Assembly: GCF_000422385.1 (NCBI RefSeq)
Contig: NZ_AULR01000004.1
Span: 124,001-188,000 of the forward strand
Source: Microbacterium indicum DSM 19969
GTDB lineage: Bacteria > Actinomycetota > Actinomycetes > Actinomycetales > Microbacteriaceae
Direction of reading: 5' to 3'
DNA length: 64,000 nt
Under the pieces are notes generated by a model. The model searched no databases. It saw nothing but the letters and a program-made list of their open reading frames with translations, and was not told where the DNA came from. The position numbers and the translations under genes were made by a program. Each line of letters starts with the position of its first letter. The stretch's first letter is position 1. Below, one piece after another: positions 58,848-64,000 of the stretch.

Positions 58848-60318
58848 CGGCAGGGCCGATCTCGCGGTCGTCGGCGCGGGACCCGCGGGCCTCACCGCCG
58901 CGGTGACGGCGGCCGGGCAGGGGCTCTCGGTCATGCTCGTGGACGCCGCCGATCAGATCGGGGGCCAGTTCTGGCGCCACCCCGACGAGCGGCACCTGGA
59001 AGCGTTCGCGCGCGACGAGTCGACCGGTCACCACCACTGGGGCAGGTTCGCCGACCTGCGCTCGCGCCTTCGCGCGGCCGTGCGCGACGGATCCGTGCGG
59101 CACGTCACGGGGCGCCAGGTGTGGCGCGCCGAGCGGATCCCCGACGGCTTCGCGCTCCGGACGACGCCCTCCGTCGGGACGGAACGGCTCCCCGCCGCCG
59201 ACCGCACCGTGACCGCGAGCCGCCTCATCCTGGCGACGGGCGCGTACGACCGGCAGCTGCCCGTTCCCGGCTGGACGCTGCCGGGAGTGATGGCGGCGGG
59301 CGGCGTGCAGGCGATGCTCAAGGCGAACCAGGTGGCGGCCGGCCGCAAGGCGGTCGTCGCGGGGACGGGGCCGTTCCTCCTCTCCGTCGCCGCGGGCCTC
59401 GCAGAGGCCGGCGTCGAGGTCGTCGCGGTGTGCGACGCCAACGCGCTCTCGCGCTGGGCGCGGACCCCGGTGCGGGCCGTGCAGGAACCGGGCAAGCTGC
59501 TCGAGGGCGTCTCGTACGCCGCGACCTTCCTGCGCTCGCGCGTCCCGTTCCGCTCGCGCACCGTCGTGACCGAGGTGCGCGGCGAGGGCCGTGCGTCCGC
59601 GGTCGTGCTGCAGAAGGTCGATGCTCGGGGGCGCCCGCGCGCCGGGACGGAACGCGTCATCGAGGCGGATCTCGTCGCCTTCGGGTGGGGTTTCACGCCT
59701 CAGCTCGAGCTCGCCGTCGGGCTCGGGCTCGACACCCGCGTCGACGTCGACTCCTCGCTCGTCGTCACGGTCGACGACGCCCAGCGCACCTCTCTGCCCG
59801 GGGTCTACGCCGCGGGCGAGGTGACAGGGATCGGCGGCGCCGTCCAGTCGTGCGCGGAGGGGGCGCTCGCAGCGCAGGCCGCCGCGGCCGACGCCGCGGG
59901 TGCCGCGATCGGCCGCGGCGCGGCGCGGCTCCGTCGCCGGATCGCCCGCGGCCGGCGCTTCGCCGTCGGGATGCACCGCGCGAGCCCCGTCCCCGAGCGG
60001 TGGACCGAATGGCTCGAGCCCGAGACCCTCGTGTGCCGGTGCGAGGAGGTCTCGGCGGCCGAGGCCACCGGCGCCGTCAGCTGCCTCGGCTCCGACGACG
60101 CGCGCGACGTGCGCGTGACGGCTCGCCCCGGGATGGGGTGGTGCCAGGGGCGGGTGTGCGGCTTCGCGCTCTCGAGCCTCGTCGCGTCCGAGACGGGGCG
60201 GAGCGCCGGCGCCGCGGACCTCGAGGCCCTCGTGAGGCGCCCCATCGGAGTGCCCGTGCGCCTCGGCGACATCGCGGCCCTCGCAGACGACGTATCGGAA
60301 CGAACGGAGAGAACATGA
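58837..60318 (+). CDS. D-hydroxyproline dehydrogenase, large FAD subunit with BFD domain
   Basis: A 493-residue pyridine-nucleotide-disulfide-oxidoreductase-like protein. First dinucleotide site LAVVGAGPAGLTAAVTAAG at residues 9-27, second AVVAGTGPFLLSVAAGLAEAG near 170, and a third motif LPGVYAAGEVTGIGGAVQS. The C-terminal part has a bacterioferritin-associated-ferredoxin type cluster site: Cys400 and Cys402 (VCRCEEVSAAEA) with Cys436 and Cys441 (WCQGRVCG). This is the alpha subunit arrangement of HcnB-like dehydrogenases. It feeds electrons from D-hydroxyproline to the respiratory chain. Confidence 0.91.
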   Translation: MARDGRADLAVVGAGPAGLTAAVTAAGQGLSVMLVDAADQIGGQFWRHPDERHLEAFARDESTGHHHWGRFADLRSRLRAAVRDGSVRHVTGRQVWRAERIPDGFALRTTPSVGTERLPAADRTVTASRLILATGAYDRQLPVPGWTLPGVMAAGGVQAMLKANQVAAGRKAVVAGTGPFLLSVAAGLAEAGVEVVAVCDANALSRWARTPVRAVQEPGKLLEGVSYAATFLRSRVPFRSRTVVTEVRGEGRASAVVLQKVDARGRPRAGTERVIEADLVAFGWGFTPQLELAVGLGLDTRVDVDSSLVVTVDDAQRTSLPGVYAAGEVTGIGGAVQSCAEGALAAQAAAADAAGAAIGRGAARLRRRIARGRRFAVGMHRASPVPERWTEWLEPETLVCRCEEVSAAEATGAVSCLGSDDARDVRVTARPGMGWCQGRVCGFALSSLVASETGRSAGAADLEALVRRPIGVPVRLGDIAALADDVSERTERT

Positions 60319-61787
60319 CGGACACCGAGATCACGACCCCGAGCGACACGACGGCAGACGAGGTCGACGAGGTCGTCGCCCGGGCCGCGCGCGCCGCGGC
60401 CGCCTGGAAGACCGCGGCCCTCGCGGATCGCGCCGCCGCGCTCGACGCCGTCGCCGACGCGCTCGATGCGGCGGCCGACGCCCTCGTGCCGATCGCCCAG
60501 CGCGAGACGCACCTCGCCGAGGCTCGTCTCCGCGGAGAGCTGCGCCGCACGACCTTCCAACTGCGCCTGTTCGGATCCGTCGTCCGCGAGGGCGCCTGGA
60601 TCGGCGCGCGCATCGACCACGCGGATCCCGACTGGCCCATGGGCGCGCCCCGGCCCGACCTGCGGCGGCAGCTCGAGTCGCTCGGCGCCGTGCTCGTCTT
60701 CGCCGCGAGCAACTTCCCGTTCGCGTTCTCGGTTGCGGGGGGCGACACCGCGAGCGCGCTCGCGGCGGGATCCGCCGTGGTCGTGAAGGCGCACGGCGGC
60801 CACCCGGAGCTCTCCGCGGCCACGACCGACGTCGTCGCGGGGGGTCTGCGCTCGGCGGGGGCGCCGGACGGGCTGTTCCAGACGATCTACGGCACCGACG
60901 CCGGCGTGCGAGCGCTGCGCGCCCCCGAGATCCGCGCGGCGGCCTTCACGGGCTCGATCACGGGCGGGCGCGCCCTGTTCGACATCGCGACATCGCGCGA
61001 GGTCCCGATCCCGTTCTTCGGCGAGCTCGGCAGCGTCAACCCCGCGTTCGTGACGCGGTCGGCCGCGGAGGGCGACGCCGCGGGCATCGCCGCGGGCTTC
61101 CTGGCTTCCGTCACGGGGAGCGCCGGGCAGCTGTGCACGAAGCCGGGGCTCCTGTTCGCGCCCGCGGGTTCGCCCATGATCCGGGAGCTCGAGGACTCGG
61201 GCCTGCCCGACGGCGGCCCGCTCCTCAACGCGGGGATCGCGGCCGGGTTCGCCGCGTCGCTCGAGCGCGTGCGCGTGCACGCCGGCGTCGAGGAGGTCGC
61301 GAGCGGATCCGCCGACGCCGGCCCCGCGCCGACGCTCCTCCGCACGACCGCGGGGGCCGTCCTCGCCGACACGCACGCCCTGACATCCGAGATCTTCGGC
61401 CCGGCGGCGCTCGTCGCCGAGTACGACGACGAGCGGCAGCTGATCGACGTCGCGTCTCGGATCGAGGGCCAGCTGACGGCGACGATCGTCGGGTCCGACG
61501 ACGACGCGATCGCCGCCGATCTCCTGGCCGCGCTCGCCGACAGGGCGGGGCGCGTGCTCTGGAACCAGTGGCCCACGGGCGTCTCGGTCACCTACGCGCA
61601 GCAGCACGGCGGCCCGTACCCCGCGACGACCGCATCGTCGTCGACGTCGGTGGGAACGGCGGCGATCGAGCGATTCGTGCGCCCCGTCGCGTACCAGAAC
61701 GTGCCCGATGCGCTGCTCCCGCCCGCCCTGCAGGAGGCGAACCCGCTCGGGATCCCGCGACTCGTCGACGGCGAGCTCCGGGGGTGA
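60315..61787 (+). CDS. 2-oxoglutarate semialdehyde (2,5-dioxovalerate) dehydrogenase
   Basis: A 490-residue aldehyde dehydrogenase of the NADP-type KGSADH group. Catalytic Cys274 in SAGQLCTKPGLL and Glu237 in FFGELGSVNPAF; the oxyanion Asn is in FAASNFPFAF and cofactor contacts in VVVKAHGGHPEL and FTGSITGGRAL. The QLCTKPGL and YPATTASSSTSVG stretches are typical of this substrate group. It oxidises the semialdehyde made by the deaminase to 2-oxoglutarate, the end of the pathway. ATGA overlaps on both sides. Confidence 0.92.
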   Translation: MTDTEITTPSDTTADEVDEVVARAARAAAAWKTAALADRAAALDAVADALDAAADALVPIAQRETHLAEARLRGELRRTTFQLRLFGSVVREGAWIGARIDHADPDWPMGAPRPDLRRQLESLGAVLVFAASNFPFAFSVAGGDTASALAAGSAVVVKAHGGHPELSAATTDVVAGGLRSAGAPDGLFQTIYGTDAGVRALRAPEIRAAAFTGSITGGRALFDIATSREVPIPFFGELGSVNPAFVTRSAAEGDAAGIAAGFLASVTGSAGQLCTKPGLLFAPAGSPMIRELEDSGLPDGGPLLNAGIAAGFAASLERVRVHAGVEEVASGSADAGPAPTLLRTTAGAVLADTHALTSEIFGPAALVAEYDDERQLIDVASRIEGQLTATIVGSDDDAIAADLLAALADRAGRVLWNQWPTGVSVTYAQQHGGPYPATTASSSTSVGTAAIERFVRPVAYQNVPDALLPPALQEANPLGIPRLVDGELRG

Positions 61788-62836
61788 GTCTCGACCGGTA
61801 TCTGAACTTCGCGAGCTACGGGCCGATCACGGGCGCGGCTCTCGCGGCGTCGCACGACATCGACCGCCGGGCCGCGGCCGGTGCGCCCGCCGCGCGCCTG
61901 CACGCCGCCGACGACCGGGCGACGGCGGCGGCCGCCGCGCTCACGGGCTTCGCCCCGGAGAACGTCGTGCTGTCCTCCAGCACGTCGGCCGGCCTCATGC
62001 AGGCGGCGTTCGCGATGCCGCCTGGCCGGGTCCTCGTGTCGCGCGCGGAGTTCCCCGCCAACCTCTACCCGTGGTGGCGAGCGGCGGAGGCCGGCCGGAT
62101 CTCGGTCGGCGCGCTGAGACCCGCCGACCCGCGGCGCCCGCTCACGGTCGACGACCTCGCGGGCGCGCTGACGGCCGACACCGTCGCCGTCTCGGTGAGC
62201 GCCGTCAGCTTCCGCACGGGGCACCGCGCCGATCTCGCCGCGATCCGCGAGGCGATCGGCGACCGCCTCCTCGTGGTCGACGCGATCCAGGGGATGGGCG
62301 TGGTCGACGAGGACTGGCAGGTGGCCGACGTCGTCGTCTCCGGCGGCCAGAAGTGGCTGCGGTCGGGGTGGGGGACGGGCTTCGCCGCGTTCTCGGACCG
62401 CGCACTCGAGCGGCTCGTCCCCGCCCTGTCCGGGTGGACGGGAGCCGAGCGCAGCGGCCAGTACTCCGGCGACGAGCACCCCCGACGCCGCGACGCCCGA
62501 CGCTTCACGATGACGAACGGATCCCCGGGCGCCTCGGCGGCGCTCGCCGCGGGCATCGGCGAGGTCCTGAGCACCGGGATCGGGGAGGTCGCGGCCGCCG
62601 TGCACGTGCGCGCCGCCGAGCTGCGCCGGCTGCTGGCGGAGCGGCGCGCCGAGGTCGTGACGCCCGAGGAGCACGCCGGAATCGTCGTCGCACGTCTCGG
62701 CGCCGATGCGCACGCGCGCCTCGCGGTCGCGGGCTTCGCCACGACGCTGGTCGACGGCGACGGGATCCGCTTCGCTCCGCACGCCACGACGCCCGTCGCG
62801 GTGCTCGCCGAGGCCGTCGACGTCGCCTGCGGCTGA
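61784..62836 (+). CDS. PLP-dependent class V aminotransferase-fold enzyme
   Basis: A 350-residue protein with the class V fold shared by cysteine desulfurases, kynureninases and isopenicillin-N-epimerase-like enzymes. PLP Lys190 lies in VVSGGQKWLRSGWGTG; the cofactor Asp region reads LLVVDAIQGMGVVD and the phosphate-contacting loop SSSTSAGLMQAAF. GTG start overlaps the aldehyde dehydrogenase stop by four bases, so it belongs to the operon, but no step of the known hydroxyproline pathway needs it. It could release, epimerise or deaminate an amino acid from the imported peptides; the reaction is unknown. Repeat copy C follows. Confidence 0.85.
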   Translation: MSLDRYLNFASYGPITGAALAASHDIDRRAAAGAPAARLHAADDRATAAAAALTGFAPENVVLSSSTSAGLMQAAFAMPPGRVLVSRAEFPANLYPWWRAAEAGRISVGALRPADPRRPLTVDDLAGALTADTVAVSVSAVSFRTGHRADLAAIREAIGDRLLVVDAIQGMGVVDEDWQVADVVVSGGQKWLRSGWGTGFAAFSDRALERLVPALSGWTGAERSGQYSGDEHPRRRDARRFTMTNGSPGASAALAAGIGEVLSTGIGEVAAAVHVRAAELRRLLAERRAEVVTPEEHAGIVVARLGADAHARLAVAGFATTLVDGDGIRFAPHATTPVAVLAEAVDVACG

Positions 62837-62934
62837 CCCCGCGCCGCCGAGACTCTGGCGATCGCCCGAGACTCTGACGATCCGGCCGGATCCGGCGGGA
62901 GCCGCGCGATCGTCAGAGTCTCGGAGCCCTCGCG
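62818..62934. repeat. Intergenic palindromic repeat, copy C
   Basis: Third copy. Inverted-repeat arms 62865-62882 and 62908-62925 pair over 17 of 18 bases. The matched region with copy B starts at 62818, within the last codons of the aminotransferase gene. This copy has GAGACTCTGGCGATC at its 5' end where A and B have GAGCCTCTGGCGATC, so here the element shows two direct half-sites and one inverted. It fills the space between convergent genes and ends next to the stop of the ABC ATPase gene. Confidence 0.9.
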
Positions 62935-62936
62935 GG

Positions 62937-64000
62937 TCAGTCCTTCGGCGCGGCCCCGTCGATGACGTCGATCGCGCGGGTCGGCTCGCCGCCGAACGTC
63001 GCTCCTGTGAAGCCCGCGGGCTGATCCGCCTCGGCCTCGTCGCCCGCCGGCGCCGTGAACTCGCTGAGCCAGGCGGGCCGCGGGACCTCGATGGTGTCGC
63101 TCTCGCCGCGCACGTCGCTCGCGAGCGAGGCGAGCGTCGAGCGGCCCGGGAGCTCGCGCTCGGGTTCGGGCTCGGCGGTCTCGGGCTCGGCGCTCTCCTC
63201 GGCGACGACGTCGACGGCGCCCGTCGGCTCGAGCGCGGCCGTGCGCGCGGGCGGGGTCCACGTGCCCGCGATGATCTGCATGTAGACGTCCTCGAGCGAC
63301 GGCCCGCGGTGCGTCAGCGTCGACAGCGCGACGCCCGCCTGCGCGGCCAGCTCACCGACCTCGGCGGCCGTCGTGCCCGTGATCGCGATGCCCGATCGGA
63401 GCACGCGGTACGCGAGCTCGTTCTCGTCGAGCACCGACAGGAGCGCGTCGCGGTCGGCCGAGTCGGCGGTCACGAGGCCGCCCTCGGCGTCGGCCAGCTC
63501 CTCGATCGGGCCCTCGAACAGCAGCTGCCCGCCGTTGAGCACGAGGAGCGCGTCGGCGACCTGCTCGACCTCGCTCAGGTGGTGCGACGACATGAGCACG
63601 GTGCGGCCCTCGTCGGCGAAGCGGCGCATGAGGAGGCGGATCCAGCGGATCCCCTCGGGGTCGAGCCCGTTCGCCGGCTCGTCGAACACGAGCACGCCGG
63701 GGTTCGCGAGGATCGCCTCGGCGACCGCGAGGCGATGCTTCATGCCGAGCGAGAGGGATCCGATCCGCATCTCGCCCATCTCGCTGAGCCCGACGATGTC
63801 GAGGACCTCGGCGACGCGCGGCTGCGACGCGCCGATCTGCTTCGCCGCGCGCTGCAGGTGCTTGAGCACCGTCTTGCGCCGCGACTTGTCGAGCGCCGTG
63901 ACCGTGAGCACCGAACCGATGAACCCCTCGGGGCGCGCGATCTGGTTGTAGGGGCGCCCGCCGATCGTCGCGGATCCGCGGGTGGGCCGGAGCTGCCCGA
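62937..64000 (-). CDS. ABC-2-type transporter ATPase with acidic C-terminal tail, partial
   Basis: The frame stays open to base 64000 on the minus strand, so the N-terminus with Walker A is outside. Visible: GQLRPTRGSATIGGRPYNQIARP just downstream of where Walker A would be, signature SLSLGMKHRLAVAEAIL, Walker B VLVFDEPANGLDPEG and H-loop SSHHLSEVEQ. This is the layout of drug/antibiotic-export type ATPases (bacitracin/daunorubicin group). After the ATPase core (to about 225 residues from the visible start) comes a DUF4162-like segment and then an unusual 90-residue Glu/Pro-rich tail (ESAEPETAEPEPERELPG). The partner permease is not in the window. Confidence 0.88.
   Translation of the reverse strand, partial: GQLRPTRGSATIGGRPYNQIARPEGFIGSVLTVTALDKSRRKTVLKHLQRAAKQIGASQPRVAEVLDIVGLSEMGEMRIGSLSLGMKHRLAVAEAILANPGVLVFDEPANGLDPEGIRWIRLLMRRFADEGRTVLMSSHHLSEVEQVADALLVLNGGQLLFEGPIEELADAEGGLVTADSADRDALLSVLDENELAYRVLRSGIAITGTTAAEVGELAAQAGVALSTLTHRGPSLEDVYMQIIAGTWTPPARTAALEPTGAVDVVAEESAEPETAEPEPERELPGRSTLASLASDVRGESDTIEVPRPAWLSEFTAPAGDEAEADQPAGFTGATFGGEPTRAIDVIDGAAPKD

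Noticed and set aside
59805..61607. 600-codon minus-strand frame opposite the dehydrogenase genes
   Set aside because: Composition is that of a shadow frame, and the plus-strand genes there have clear active sites and four-base overlaps.

Overview
The window is very GC-rich, densely packed DNA with frequent 1-, 4- and 11-base gene overlaps. The coproporphyrin-type heme genes (hemQ plus a HemY-type oxidase), the F420 genes and the many MalFG/GntR/LacI sugar modules point to a Gram-positive actinobacterium, most likely a plant-associated member of the Microbacteriaceae. That placement is inferred from gene content; no rRNA is present.

Layout. 1-6794: heme genes hemE(partial)-hemY-[three small envelope proteins]-hemQ-hemC-hemD-hemB. 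6832-19222: an accessory block between hemB and hemL, holding a lower-GC stretch with a frameshifted secreted protein, then a leftward sugar operon (MFS, GH1 glucosidase, MalF-SBP-MalG importer, beta-CASP hydrolase) and a rightward TetR plus GH78 alpha-L-rhamnosidase. 19308-20621: hemL, preceded by a perfect 28-bp inverted repeat. 20628-26650: a leftward, translationally coupled operon fbiC, Baeyer-Villiger-type monooxygenase, fgd, cofC, alkyltransferase-like protein. 26730-33141: hemicellulose genes (GH2, GH43, an MFS pseudogene, LacI with two operators). 33299-42051: two SDRs, a GntR regulator, a second sugar ABC importer and a LacZ-type GH2. 42310-43749: an ISL3-family insertion sequence with perfect terminal repeats, an 8-bp target duplication and a decayed transposase. 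43814-62836: a peptide-import and hydroxyproline-catabolic locus. 62937-64000: an ABC ATPase cut by the window end.

The most interesting system is 43814-62836. A five-gene oligopeptide importer is translationally coupled to a prolyl aminopeptidase-like hydrolase, an M24 Xaa-Pro-type peptidase and a cytoplasmic GH127 beta-L-arabinofuranosidase. It is followed by every enzyme of the epimerase route of trans-4-hydroxy-L-proline breakdown: 2-epimerase, three-subunit D-hydroxyproline dehydrogenase, pyrroline-hydroxycarboxylate deaminase and 2-oxoglutarate semialdehyde dehydrogenase. Hydroxyproline carrying beta-L-arabinofuranose is the hallmark of plant extensins, so the locus reads as a complete intracellular pathway for eating extensin glycopeptides. 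The ISL3 element lies between the apparent -35 and -10 boxes of the importer promoter and may have silenced the import half in this strain.

Other notable points: the FO synthase FbiC lacks the second radical-SAM cysteine motif; the Ogt-like protein has Val in place of the alkyl-acceptor Cys; a 100-bp palindromic repeat occurs three times, each time between convergent genes.
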